Numbered from the stretch's first letter, positions 8,339-17,141 are shown. The stretch is DNA of 64,000 nt from Coraliomargarita algicola (GCF_033878955.1 NZ_CP138858.1:3623001-3687000); one strand, 5' to 3'. Translations and numbers: made by a program. Notes: generated by a model from the sequence alone, not told the origin.

Positions 8339-9278
8339 GCAAGATACTATATACGTCGCCGGGCACCGCGGCATGGTGGGGAGCGCAGTGGTGCGCGCCC
8401 TGCAGGCCGAAGGCTATGGCTCGATTATGACACGCACCCGTAATGAGTTAAACTTACTCGATCAGTCGGAGGTTCGAGCATTTTTCGAGGCGGAACGCCC
8501 GGATGTGGCCGTGATTGCGGCGGCGAGGGTGGGTGGTATACATGCGAATAACACCTATCCCGCCGAGTTTATGTATGAGAATTTGGCAATCGCGCAAAAC
8601 ACCATACACGCCGCCTACCAAGCGGGCGTGCAGCGTTTGCTTTTTCTCGGTAGCACTTGCATCTATCCCAAATTGGCGCAGCAGCCGATTCGTGAGGAAT
8701 CGCTGTTGTCGGCTGCCTTGGAGCCCACCAATGAAGCCTATGCGATCGCCAAAATCGCTGGCTTGAAGTTGTGTGAGTTCTATCGTCGTCAATACGGGGT
8801 CTGCTATCACTCCGCCATGCCGACCAACCTATACGGGCAGGGGGATAACTACCATCCACAGAACTCGCACGTGTTGCCAGCCTTGATCCGCCGCTTTCAC
8901 GAGGCAAAGCAAAACGCAGCTCCGGAAGTCGCGATCTGGGGCACGGGCACACCACTGCGCGAATTTTTACACGCCGACGATGCCGCGGCAGGTATTTTGC
9001 ATTTACTGCAACTCGAGAATCCACCGGATTGGGTGAATCTCGGCTGCGGCACAGACATCTCGATCGGCGATCTTGCGCGTTTAGTCATGCGGACCGTCGG
9101 CTACGAGGGCACGCTGACCTTCGATACCAGTAAGCCAGACGGCACGCCGAGGAAGCTGACGGATATTTCAAAGATTCAGGAAACCGGGTGGTCGCCAAAG
9201 ATCGATATCGAGCATGGCGTGGCGATGGCGTATCAGTCCTTTCTGGAAGAGCAAGCCGCGGGCACACTGCGTGAGTAG
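8331..9278 (+). CDS. fcl: GDP-L-fucose synthase
   Basis: This 315-residue epimerase/reductase (also called WcaG) takes the product of Gmd to GDP-L-fucose using NADPH. It starts MDKQDTIYVAGHRGMVGSAVVRAL with the Rossmann GxxGxxG loop, contains GGIHANNTYPAEF, and has the catalytic Ser in GSTCIYPK and the Tyr/Lys in YAIAKIAG. The ATG lies inside the last codons of gmd. The pair makes an activated deoxysugar for surface glycans; no fucosyltransferase is adjacent, though a GT4 enzyme is encoded about 3.4 kb upstream on the other strand. Confidence 0.97.
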   Translation: MDKQDTIYVAGHRGMVGSAVVRALQAEGYGSIMTRTRNELNLLDQSEVRAFFEAERPDVAVIAAARVGGIHANNTYPAEFMYENLAIAQNTIHAAYQAGVQRLLFLGSTCIYPKLAQQPIREESLLSAALEPTNEAYAIAKIAGLKLCEFYRRQYGVCYHSAMPTNLYGQGDNYHPQNSHVLPALIRRFHEAKQNAAPEVAIWGTGTPLREFLHADDAAAGILHLLQLENPPDWVNLGCGTDISIGDLARLVMRTVGYEGTLTFDTSKPDGTPRKLTDISKIQETGWSPKIDIEHGVAMAYQSFLEEQAAGTLRE

Positions 9279-9418
9279 CGGTCGGGCTGTAGAGGGGCCC
9301 TGTTGAGCTCGCATACTCGCAGACAAAAGTTGCCTTGAGGGGATTTATTGTCAGGTTTCCTTAAACGACTTTCGCTGAAGGGAGTCGTGCCCGTTGATAC
9401 CTGCGCTTCTTCTCGATT

Positions 9419-10216
9419 ATGAAACTTCCTCAATTGCCTCAAGAACTCACTGATTTTCAACCTGAAATAGGACTGATCCTAGGCTCAGGACTTGGCTTTT
9501 TTGCGGATGATCGTATTCAGGTCGTGGGCCGCTTGCCGTATGGGGAGATTGAAGGTTTTCCTGTGTCGACAGTTCCGGGCCATGCCGGGCAATTTGTTTA
9601 TGGCACTCTGGAGGGGAAGCGCGTGATATGCATGCAGGGGCGTTTCCATTTTTACGAAGGCTATAAGATGGCTGAGCTCACTTTGCCGATCCGGCTGATG
9701 CACCGCATGGGCGTACATACGCTCTTCGTCACCAATGCGGCCGGCGGAATTCATCCAGACTACGTGCCGGGCGATTTTATGATGCTGAGCGATCATATCA
9801 ATTTTCTCGGAACCAATCCGCTGATCGGCTGGCAGGGGGACGAAGGTGTGCGTTTTCCGGATATGACTGAGGTCTATAATGGCGCACTACGCACCAAGAT
9901 CCGCGCGTGGGCGAAGGATCATCAGGTGGATTTAAAAGAGGGCGTTTACCTGGCCACGACCGGGCCGAGCTTTGAAACGCCGGCAGAGATTCGTGCTTTT
10001 GCGGCTTTGGGAGCGGATGCAGTCGGCATGTCGACTGTGCCTGAGGCGATCGTGGCGCGCAAGTTTGGCATGCGAGTCCTCGGTATTTCTTGTATCACCA
10101 ACGCGGCTGCGGGTATTTCTAAAACAGAACTCAGCCATGAAGAGGTTTCCGAAACTGCTGATCGCGTGCGTCCTCAGTTTGCGGAGCTTCTTGCTGCCGG
10201 GGTGCAGCTTGCATAA
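9419..10216 (+). CDS. punA: Purine nucleoside phosphorylase
   Basis: A 265-residue trimeric-type (PNP-I) inosine/guanosine phosphorylase that splits purine nucleosides with phosphate into base and ribose-1-phosphate. Signatures are the phosphate-binding GLILGSGLG (residues 20-28), TVPGHAGQF, the FYEGY loop, VTNAAGGI and TGPSFETPAEIRAFAALGADAVGMSTVPE. It ends 7 bases before upp, and the pair forms a nucleoside/base salvage unit. Start ATG 9419 is the first in-frame ATG and agrees with family length. Confidence 0.95.
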   Translation: MKLPQLPQELTDFQPEIGLILGSGLGFFADDRIQVVGRLPYGEIEGFPVSTVPGHAGQFVYGTLEGKRVICMQGRFHFYEGYKMAELTLPIRLMHRMGVHTLFVTNAAGGIHPDYVPGDFMMLSDHINFLGTNPLIGWQGDEGVRFPDMTEVYNGALRTKIRAWAKDHQVDLKEGVYLATTGPSFETPAEIRAFAALGADAVGMSTVPEAIVARKFGMRVLGISCITNAAAGISKTELSHEEVSETADRVRPQFAELLAAGVQLA

Positions 10217-10223
10217 AAATATT

Positions 10224-10844
10224 ATGACCACAGACCTATCCAGTCATCCACTGATTCAACACTATTTAACGATCTTGCGTGATCGTTCGACTTCGGCCTC
10301 TGAGTTTCGCCGCTGCTGTAAGGGCATGACCGAAGTGATCATGGTCGAGGCCGCTAAGTTACTCAGCCTGGATCCAGTTAAAGTGCATACTCCCTTGGAG
10401 ATGACTGAGGGCGCGCACCTGAGCCCCGGGGTGGTTTTTGTGCCGATCTTACGCGCGGGCTTGGGGATGTTGGACCCGGCCATGGGGATTATCCCTGGCT
10501 CCAGTGTCGGCTACATCGGCTTGGAACGCGACGAAACCACCGCCGAGGCGAGTTGCTATTATGCCAAAATGCCGGACCTTAGCGCGAGTTCACAGGTCTT
10601 TGTCTTAGACCCGATGCTGGCCACGGGAGGTTCGGCGGCGCAATGCGTGGAGCAAATTAAGGCGCATGGCGCCAAGCGGGTGAACATGGTCTGCATCATC
10701 GCCGCTCCCGAGGGCATCGCTGCATTTGAGGCGGCACACCCGGATGTGCCAATCGTTGCCGGGAAAATTGATCGTGAGCTCAACGCTCAAAAGTATATCC
10801 TGCCAGGGCTCGGAGACTTCGGAGACCGTCTATTCAATACTTGA
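10224..10844 (+). CDS. upp: Uracil phosphoribosyltransferase
   Basis: Upp makes UMP from uracil and PRPP. ATG 10224 (MTTDLSSHPLIQHYL) gives the standard 206 residues; the frame is open far upstream inside punA but that is shadow. The PRPP-binding loop is FVLDPMLATGGSAAQ (about residue 131) and the uracil-binding C-terminus is YILPGLGDFGDRLFNT. It follows punA by 7 bases and is probably co-transcribed. The last 15 bases overlap the end of the convergent unknown gene. Confidence 0.96.
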   Translation: MTTDLSSHPLIQHYLTILRDRSTSASEFRRCCKGMTEVIMVEAAKLLSLDPVKVHTPLEMTEGAHLSPGVVFVPILRAGLGMLDPAMGIIPGSSVGYIGLERDETTAEASCYYAKMPDLSASSQVFVLDPMLATGGSAAQCVEQIKAHGAKRVNMVCIIAAPEGIAAFEAAHPDVPIVAGKIDRELNAQKYILPGLGDFGDRLFNT

Positions 10845-11279
10845 TGGGGCCTCGGCTAGTTCAATTTTTGCCTGGTCCACCGCGGCGCAGATTTCGGATA
10901 GTTTATTCTTATTGAACGAGGGTAGATCTTCACTGTTCTGCATGTTGGCGAAGCGTTCGCAGGTGGCATCACCGCGTGCTGAGAACGCTCGCGCCAACAC
11001 TTTGTCCAGCTTGGCGCGGGCGTCTTTTTTCAAATACCAGATATTCCGGTGCATGCTGCCGACCGCGATGCCATTATCAATCATCGTAGCGAAGGTCTCT
11101 TTCGACCTTGCGTCCATGCTTTCCCCCGCTTGCTCGTAAATGTTCAGCGGAAACTGCAATTCACTCGCGATGGCGTAGGCCCGCATGTTCGTGGCTCCAT
11201 AGCGAGCGCCGAATTCGAAAACTGCAATCGCTGCAAAAACAAGTGCAAGCGGGAGTAGAAGTGATTTAATCTTTTCCAT
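10830..11279 (-). CDS. Small protein with N-terminal membrane anchor, unknown
   Basis: 149 residues starting MEKIKSLLLPLALVFAAIAVFEFGARYG: a basic tip and one hydrophobic helix (residues 4-24) that could be an uncleaved signal anchor. The rest is soluble, with an NMRAYAIASELQFPLNIYEQ stretch and two cysteines (CERF and ICAA) that could pair outside the membrane. I recognise no family. It follows the pyruvate kinase gene on the other side of a hairpin and ends inside upp's last codons. Confidence 0.6.
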   Translation of the reverse strand: MEKIKSLLLPLALVFAAIAVFEFGARYGATNMRAYAIASELQFPLNIYEQAGESMDARSKETFATMIDNGIAVGSMHRNIWYLKKDARAKLDKVLARAFSARGDATCERFANMQNSEDLPSFNKNKLSEICAAVDQAKIELAEAPSSIE

Positions 11280-11301
11280 AAGCAGGGGGGTGACTGTAGT
11301 T

Positions 11302-11317
11302 GTATCCTAAAGGATAC
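11302..11317. terminator. Hairpin downstream of pyk
   Basis: GTATCC and GGATAC pair around a TAAA loop, four bases beyond the pyk stop. There is no T-run on either strand, so intrinsic termination is doubtful; it may only stabilise the 3' end. Confidence 0.35.
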
Positions 11318-11320
11318 GCC

Positions 11321-12743
11321 CTATTCAATGGCACGAATCTGGGTGCTGTCGATCAACTTTTCACCTGCATACATTTTTGTGATCACGACAATCGGGTCGC
11401 CCTCCTTGCGCCAACCTTGACGTTTGAGGCGGGCAAAGGCTCTTTGAATGGTCGTTTCGTGATCGTGATCAAATTCCATGAAGAACGGTTCGACCCCGCG
11501 CATAATTAGTAACTGCTTGAATAGCACTGGGTTATCGGTGAATGCGTAGATCGGCACATTGGGTCGCAGCGAGGAGAGCTTCTGTGCGAAGATGCCGCGG
11601 CGCGTGAATACGACGAGTGAACCTTCGAGATCCGAAGCCAGATAGGCCGCGGAGCGCAGCATTTTTGAGCGAGGAAGGCGCAACACCAAATCTTTGCGCA
11701 ATACCTGCGTCTCTTCTTCTTCGATGCGTGTCGCGATGCGTTGGATGGTCTCGACGCATTCGACTGGATATTTACCTACAGTGGTTTCACCGGAGAGCAT
11801 CACGCAGTCGGCTTGCTCGCGGATCGCGTTGGCGATGTCGGTGACTTCTGCACGTGTCGGGATTGGCGATTCAATCATCGATTCCAGCATATGGGTGGCC
11901 ACGATTACGGGTTTCGTGCCCTGCACACAGCAATTGACTGCGCGTGTTTGGATGATCGGTAGATCTTCAAATGGACACTCGATACCGAGGTCGCCACGGG
12001 CGATCATCAGACCGTCGGATGCTTTAATGATGCCTTCCAGGTTGGCGATGGCTTGCTGGTCTTCGATCTTTGCGATGATCTTTGCTTTAGAACCGTGATC
12101 TTCCAGATATGTGTGGAACTCTTCCAAGTCCTTCGGTTCGCGCACAAAGGAGAGGGCGAAGAATTCGATCTCTTGTTCGATGCCGACATCGACATCGCCT
12201 TGGTCTTTCTTAGTTAAGGCAGGGAGGTTGACTCGCACGCCGGGGAGATTGATATGGCGACGGTTGCCCATTGGACCGGGGATCAGCACTTGGCAACGCA
12301 CTCGTGAACCTTCGATTCGTAATACTCGCAGGCGGATGAGACCGCTGTCCACTAGTATGGTATCGCCCTCGTTGATGTCTTTGGAAAAGCCCGGGTAGTT
12401 GACGTCGACGCGGCGTATACCTTCTTCAGTCATGCCACCGATGCCTTCGCCGTAGGTGAACTCGAAGATCTCGTCTTTTTCCAGTTCAAAGGTTTCGTGC
12501 ACATCACCTGTCCGAATCTCGGGGCCTTTGACATCCATCATAATGGCGATTTGGCGGCCGGCTTTGTCGCAAACCTTACGTACGCGCTGGATGATTTCAC
12601 GTGTCCATGCGTGGTCGGCGTGTGCCATGTTGATCCGACAGATGTCGACGCCTGCCTTGACCAGCTTCTCCAGCGTGGCTTCGTCTTGGGTCGCAGGCCC
12701 GATGGTGAAAATGATTTTGGTTTTATGTACCTGTTTGTTTCAT
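11321..12743 (-). CDS. pyk: Pyruvate kinase, with a disrupted start
   Basis: Pyruvate kinase makes ATP and pyruvate from phosphoenolpyruvate. The body is clear: KGPEIRTG, GLMIARGDLGIECPFEDLP, the ATHMLESMIESPIPTRAEVTDIANAI region and MLSGETTVGKYP, with an alpha/beta C-terminal domain. The family N-terminus (HKTKIIFTIGPATQDEATLEKL) is readable in this frame up to 12739, but there is no ATG, GTG or TTG before residue MAHADHAW at 12628, far too late. An ATG at 12743 (MKQT...) is one base out of frame; removing one base of the CC at 12730-12731 joins them into 473 residues, the normal length. Two usual K+-site side chains also differ (NMAH instead of NFSH, DVKGPE instead of DTKGPE). It lies 47 bases after the WalJ-like gene. 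Confidence 0.88.
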
Positions 12744-12790
12744 AATAAAAATTCTTTGGGGCGAATTTTTGGGGCAAATAGTTAAAATCG

Positions 12791-13597
12791 TTAAATAATG
12801 AGTTGTTTAGCAGCAGGTGTGATGCCGCTTTCCGGGTCGATAATGTTTATGGATAGGTTCTTTTCCAAGGGCGCGAATTTATCGCGAACGAGGCGGACAT
12901 TATTGCAGTCCTTGCTTAGGTGGGCTAGGTACACCTGCTCCAGCATGCTCTGTTTGGAGAGCTCTTCGACCAATTCGAAGCTAGCATGATTGGAAAGATG
13001 CCCGTGTCGACCTCGAATACGTTGTTTAGTGGACCAAGGGCGGCGTTCGTCTTGTTCGAGCAGCGCTTCATCGTAGTTGGCTTCGATCACCAGCGTGTGC
13101 ACGTCGCGGATGTGTGCTTTGACGTGCTCCGGCACGTAGCCGAGGTCGGTGACCCAGGCTAGACTGCGGGGTGGTGAAAACAGGTCGCCAACCTCGCCCC
13201 ATTTAAAGGTGAAGCCGACGGGGTCGTAGGCGTCGTGGGGCAAAGCGAAGGAGCGCACCTTTAAGTCGCGAAAAGTGAAGTCAGTCCCGGTCTGAAAGAC
13301 TTGCCAGTTTACCGGCTTGCTGGCTTTGGCCTGTACCGCATCGGCGGTGTCGCGATTCGCAAATACAGGCAAGTCCGCGCGTTTGGCCAGACCACGGATG
13401 CCTTGCGCATGGTCGCTGTGTTCGTGAGTCAGGAAGACTGCATCGATGGCGTCGAGTGACTCGCCGACCGCTTCCAGCATGCAGCCGATACGCTTGGCGG
13501 AGAAGCCCACGTCGACCAATACCTTGGTGTGGCCAGTTTGTAAAAGTGCGCAGTTGCCACCGCTACTAGAACCTAAAATTTGAAATTCGATGGACAT
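12791..13597 (-). CDS. MBL-fold metallo-hydrolase, WalJ/YycJ-like
   Basis: 268 residues from ATG 13597 (MSIEFQILGSSSGGNCALLQTG); the frame is open upstream to 13669 but that part lacks family character. The metal ligands are in FLTHEHSDHAQGI (HxHxDH, about residue 60), with SSSGGNC near the start as in the YycJ/WalJ subgroup. These are two-metal hydrolases of the metallo-beta-lactamase fold; WalJ of Firmicutes is linked to DNA-repair/cell-wall signalling, but the substrate here is unknown. It lies just upstream of pyk on the same strand. Confidence 0.85.
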   Translation of the reverse strand: MSIEFQILGSSSGGNCALLQTGHTKVLVDVGFSAKRIGCMLEAVGESLDAIDAVFLTHEHSDHAQGIRGLAKRADLPVFANRDTADAVQAKASKPVNWQVFQTGTDFTFRDLKVRSFALPHDAYDPVGFTFKWGEVGDLFSPPRSLAWVTDLGYVPEHVKAHIRDVHTLVIEANYDEALLEQDERRPWSTKQRIRGRHGHLSNHASFELVEELSKQSMLEQVYLAHLSKDCNNVRLVRDKFAPLEKNLSINIIDPESGITPAAKQLII

Positions 13598-13776
13598 TTT
13601 GGGGCAAGTTGGAGGATCTAGAGCTTGGCGGCAAAGACTTTTTACGCGCTTGCGTCTCCTTGCATTCATACTTTAGCTGCCCGCTCGTTTGAATTGAGCC
13701 GTGGGCTTGCGCTTTAGCCGTTCTACGACATTTTGATACACAGTAAAGTTAACATCGTTGTCACGATCTTAGTCAC

Positions 13777-14757
13777 ATGAAATCCGAATCTAGTTCTACA
13801 TCACCGAATCAATTGAATGCCACAGCGCCTAAATTGAGCAAGGTTTACGACCGCGACTTCGTCCTGACCGACGAATATCGCGCCGCGCTGCCCGATATGC
13901 AAAATGCAGATTCGCAGCATATCTTCGGGGCCAATGTGCCCATTCTGAAGGTCGGGATTTCTAACTTTCGCCTACCGCTCCGCTATATCACATCGAGTTC
14001 GGACACGCTGACTTTGGAGACTTCGGTGACAGGCACCGTGTCGCTGGAGGCGAACCAAAAGGGCATCAATATGTCGCGCATCATGCGGGTCTTTTACACT
14101 TTTCAGGATCGTATTTTCACGCCCGACCTGTTGAACGAAATTCTATTGCTGTATAAAGAGGAGATCCATGCGCATCGTGCGCAGCTCAAGCTTTCCTTTG
14201 AGTATCCCATTCTTAAGCCAAGCCTGCGAAGTGGTTTGGAGGGGTGGCAGTATTATCGCGCGGCCTTTGAAGGGCGCGTGGATGAGCTGAACCGATTCCG
14301 CAAATATATTCATTTCGATTTCGTCTATTCGTCGGCTTGTCCTTGTTCCTCAGAGCTGTCGGAGCACGCTCGTATGAGTCGTGATGTCTATAGTATTCCG
14401 CACTCGCAGCGCAGCACGGCCCGTGTCAGCGTGGAAGTCGCGGAAGGCGAGCACCTCAGTATCGAACGTCTACAGGAAATTTGCCTGGAAGCCTTGCAGA
14501 CCGAGACTCAAGTCATGGTTAAGCGGGAAGACGAGCAAGCCTTTGCCGAAATGAATGGTGCCTATACCAAGTTTATTGAAGATGCCGCTCGTCTGCTGCA
14601 TGAGCAACTCGATAGCGAGCCCAAGATTGTCGATTTCCAAGTCGCCTGCGCTCACCTCGAATCGCTGCATTCGCACGACGCTGTTGCCGTGATCAACAAG
14701 GGCGTACCCGGTGGCTTCACGGGGCACTTCGAAGACTTTAAGTCTTTGATTCGCTAG
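13777..14757 (+). CDS. folE2: GTP cyclohydrolase FolE2 (type IB)
   Basis: FolE2 converts GTP to 7,8-dihydroneopterin triphosphate, the entry to folate (and queuosine) synthesis, using metals other than obligate zinc. The 326-residue protein carries QKGINMSRIMRVF (residues 94-106), the metal/catalytic Cys in SSACPCSSELSEHARMSRD (Cys188 and Cys190) and the IPHSQRSTA segment, all diagnostic. The C-terminus has FQVACAHLESLHSHDAVAVI. No other folate genes adjoin it. I saw no Zur-like box in the 180 bases upstream, though FolE2 is often zinc-repressed where a FolE1 also exists. Confidence 0.95.
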   Translation: MKSESSSTSPNQLNATAPKLSKVYDRDFVLTDEYRAALPDMQNADSQHIFGANVPILKVGISNFRLPLRYITSSSDTLTLETSVTGTVSLEANQKGINMSRIMRVFYTFQDRIFTPDLLNEILLLYKEEIHAHRAQLKLSFEYPILKPSLRSGLEGWQYYRAAFEGRVDELNRFRKYIHFDFVYSSACPCSSELSEHARMSRDVYSIPHSQRSTARVSVEVAEGEHLSIERLQEICLEALQTETQVMVKREDEQAFAEMNGAYTKFIEDAARLLHEQLDSEPKIVDFQVACAHLESLHSHDAVAVINKGVPGGFTGHFEDFKSLIR

Positions 14758-14787
14758 GCACGAGCGCGAAGGTGGACGTTTTCAGAG

Positions 14788-15651
14788 CTACTTGATCGTA
14801 ATCTTGGCAGTGCCGGAGCTGCTGGGTTGAAAACGTTCACCGCCCGCTTCGATTTGGATGTTTTCACCCGCGGTGAAGAGAATGTCGACGGCTCCTTCTT
14901 TTTCCAATGTTGCAGTTTCGCCGGCGCTCATTGTCTTTCGGTAGAGCTCTTTGTTGTCGGACTGTTGCTTGACGAGCACGTAAACGTTGCCGCTGGCGAT
15001 CAAAGTGATGCTGTTGCTACTACTGGTCGCTGCCGGATCTGTGTCGACGGGCTGCGTGATTTCAGTTGGCTCGCGGAGGTCCGGATCACTGCCTTCGTCG
15101 TTTGCGCTGCCGCTGCCGAGTATGGCCCATATCAGGCCAAATACGACAAAGACCAGTGCCAGTGTGCCGACAAAAATCAGGCCGATCTTCATGTAGAAAG
15201 TTTTGTCTGCCTCTTCCGCTTCGCTATCCTCTTCTTCCTGGGCTTCGGGTGCTTCTGCGCGAGGCGAGGTTTTCGGGGCGATGCGACCATAGCGGGGGGC
15301 CTCTGCGACTTTGCTGTGGCCGCCATCCTCGTGTTCGGAGGATTCTTCAGCCGCTGCTTTTCTGGCTTCTAATTGGCCAAACCACTCAGCACCGCCTTTT
15401 TTGCCCAGTCGCGAGGTGCTCATGTGCTGCGTACTGTAGTCGGCCATGATCTTATCCACGTCCAATCTTAAGTAGCGGGCATAGTTTTTGAGGAATCCAC
15501 GCTTGTAGATCTCGGGCAGGTCAAAATCCATCTTGTTGGTTTCGATGTAGCCGAGGAAGTCACTGCGGATTTTTGTCGCCTCCGCTGCTTCACGCAGGGA
15601 GATGCCCTTGCGTTTACGTGCTTCTTCTAGTCGTTCCCCAATACTTTGCAT
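14788..15651 (-). CDS. RodZ-like helix-turn-helix membrane protein
   Basis: 287 residues with the RodZ layout: an N-terminal Xre-type HTH (residues 1-70, GERLEEARKRKGISLREAAEATKIRSD... with the RGFLKNYARYL segment), a charged acidic linker (about 85-150), one membrane helix (IGLIFVGTLALVFVVFGLIW, about 155-175) and an external beta-rich DUF4115-like domain (GNVYVLVKQQSDNKELYRKTMSAGE). RodZ couples MreB to the cell-wall elongation machinery. No mreB is nearby. Assignment to the family is good; orthology to RodZ is inferred. Confidence 0.85.
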   Translation of the reverse strand: MQSIGERLEEARKRKGISLREAAEATKIRSDFLGYIETNKMDFDLPEIYKRGFLKNYARYLRLDVDKIMADYSTQHMSTSRLGKKGGAEWFGQLEARKAAAEESSEHEDGGHSKVAEAPRYGRIAPKTSPRAEAPEAQEEEDSEAEEADKTFYMKIGLIFVGTLALVFVVFGLIWAILGSGSANDEGSDPDLREPTEITQPVDTDPAATSSSNSITLIASGNVYVLVKQQSDNKELYRKTMSAGETATLEKEGAVDILFTAGENIQIEAGGERFQPSSSGTAKITIK

Positions 15652-15790
15652 TGTCGCGCATTATGTGAGGGTCTTCTTTTGTTCCGCAAGTGTGAAATTG
15701 GGACTTCGTGACGCTGTTTCAATATATGAAAGCGCCATAGGCGATTTATTCGTCGAAAAAGGAGAGAATGGCTTGCCCCGCATCGTGTTT

Positions 15791-15832
15791 AGGACAGAGG
15801 ACAGAGGACAGAGGACAGAGGACAGAGGACAG
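15791..15832. repeat. 7-base tandem repeat, six copies
   Basis: AGGACAG is repeated six times without a break, followed by CTGTG. The repeat is purine-only except for C. Related CTGACTTC-type tracts occur at 28068-28103. It could expand or contract by slippage. Confidence 0.85.
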
Positions 15833-15897
15833 CTGTGTTAAGCAGTTCGTTATGAATATAGCGGCTTGCACCATTTTGGCGATGGCATCACACACAA

Positions 15898-15957
15898 GTG
15901 GCCTCGGTTCTCTGAACCGGGGAAGGAGTGGCCTCGGTTCTCTGAACCGGGGAGGGA
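15898..15957. repeat. Two tandem 30-base REP-like palindromes
   Basis: Two copies of a 30-base unit (15898-15927 and 15928-15957) differ by one base. Each contains CCTCGGTTC-TCT-GAACCGGGG, a nine-pair stem with a three-base loop. A third copy with TTT in the loop is at 2711-2737. Confidence 0.8.
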
Positions 15958-16032
15958 CCTATTGTGGGACTTGTTTGGCAGAACCCTTAGAGGCAAAATG
16001 ATTTTTCGCATCTACGCGAAGGCAGGGACTCG

Positions 16033-16066
16033 GCGAATAAACCAGTCATTTGCTTGGTTTATTCGC
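16033..16066. repeat. Perfect 12-base inverted repeat across the prmA stop
   Basis: GCGAATAAACCA (16033-16044) and TGGTTTATTCGC (16055-16066) are exact inverted repeats with a 10-base loop. The stop codon of prmA (16059-16061) lies in the second arm. No T-run follows, so it is terminator-like at best; an mRNA 3'-end stabiliser is possible. Confidence 0.6.
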
Positions 16067-16967
16067 GCTCGGAGAGCACGAATAATAGATCGCCCCATTC
16101 GCCATCTTCGCGGCTGTCGACCGTGATCTGCACCTCGGGGCGTTGCGCGGCAAATTGTTCTGCAAAGTGTGTGCGTACTTGTTGCAACTCTTTGGTGAGA
16201 ATCCCGCTGAGTGCCAGTGAGCCATTGGCTTTGACGCCGTTGATCAGTGGGTCGCAGTGAGGGATGAGCACGTCGGTCTGAATATTGGCCAGCACCAGAT
16301 CCCCCTGTCGACTTCCAGCAAAGCCTTTCTCCAAGTCGGCGACGGCGAATTCCGGTTTTACCAGGTGCGGGTTCTCTTCCGAGTTGCTGTGGCAGACTGT
16401 AATCGCTTCGGGGTCGAAGTCGAAGGCGTAGATTTTTTTGTATCCAAGCGCAGAAGCAGAGAGCGCCAGCACGCCGGAGCCGCAGCCAGCGTCGATGATG
16501 TCGTGGCTTTCCAGCGAGTCGGGCTGTGCCTCCAGGTAGTCGAGCAGGCGGCGGGCGCAGAGGCGTGTCGTTTCGTGGGTGCCGGTGCCAAATGCCATGC
16601 CAGCATCGAGGTAGACGACGGCGCTGCCTGCGGGGGCGGTGATGTTGTCACGTTCCCACAGTGGAATCCAGTGCAGTTGACGGTCGCTCCACTCTTTGAC
16701 GAATTCCTTGTAGGCGTTTTGCCAGTCAGCATCAATGATGTCGGTCAATTCAAAGTCTTCGGGCAGATTCTTAAAGTCTTGGCGTAGCTTGACGAGTTCG
16801 CTCTCCGCTGTGGCCTGGTCGGGGAAGATGCCAAATAACTCATACGGATCGGTAATCTCTTTCTGCATGATGCCCCAGTAGGGGGACTCGACTTCGCAGA
16901 AATAATCTTCGAGAGGGTCGGCCATTTCATCAGGAATGCCTGTGCGGAGTTCAACTTGTTTGCTCAT
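16059..16967 (-). CDS. prmA: Ribosomal protein L11 methyltransferase
   Basis: PrmA trimethylates ribosomal protein L11 with S-adenosylmethionine. The start ATG 16967 (MSKQVELRTGIPDEMADPLEDYF) gives 302 residues, close to the family length. After an N-terminal substrate domain (to about 100), the methyltransferase part shows GMAFGTGTHETTRLC, the SAM-binding DAGCGSGVLALSASALG, FDFDPEAI and the NIQTDVLIP motif (NPPY-like position, here NIQT), typical of PrmA. It stands alone, 3' end marked by a perfect inverted repeat. Confidence 0.92.
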   Translation of the reverse strand: MSKQVELRTGIPDEMADPLEDYFCEVESPYWGIMQKEITDPYELFGIFPDQATAESELVKLRQDFKNLPEDFELTDIIDADWQNAYKEFVKEWSDRQLHWIPLWERDNITAPAGSAVVYLDAGMAFGTGTHETTRLCARRLLDYLEAQPDSLESHDIIDAGCGSGVLALSASALGYKKIYAFDFDPEAITVCHSNSEENPHLVKPEFAVADLEKGFAGSRQGDLVLANIQTDVLIPHCDPLINGVKANGSLALSGILTKELQQVRTHFAEQFAAQRPEVQITVDSREDGEWGDLLFVLSERE

Positions 16968-17141
16968 GCTTGCGGTTTTTACTTCCTTTAATCTGTAGTG
17001 CAAGCGGCAATATATATGGACTTTAAGACCTGCCTTGAATGCTGAAATGCTCGCCGACTATCAAGAATGTAGGAATCCTTCTTCTTACTCTTTCTCGACA
17101 AGACTCACCGAGCCCATGCATATTCTGTACGATAAATTTAT

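Larger units (their letters stand above)
15652..16058. other. Gene-free stretch with two repeat arrays
   Basis: This 407-base gap between the divergently placed rodZ-like and prmA 3' sides holds a 7-base tandem array (15791-15832), a two-copy 30-base palindromic repeat (15898-15957) and part of a hairpin at the prmA stop (16033-16066). No convincing coding frame or RNA gene was seen. Confidence 0.6.

Noticed and set aside
13598..13776. Leader of folE2 considered for a Zur box or folate (THF) riboswitch
   Set aside because: No matching palindrome or conserved riboswitch words could be seen.
15791..15957. Repeat arrays considered as a CRISPR
   Set aside because: Units are 7 or 30 bases directly adjacent without spacers and no cas genes are present.
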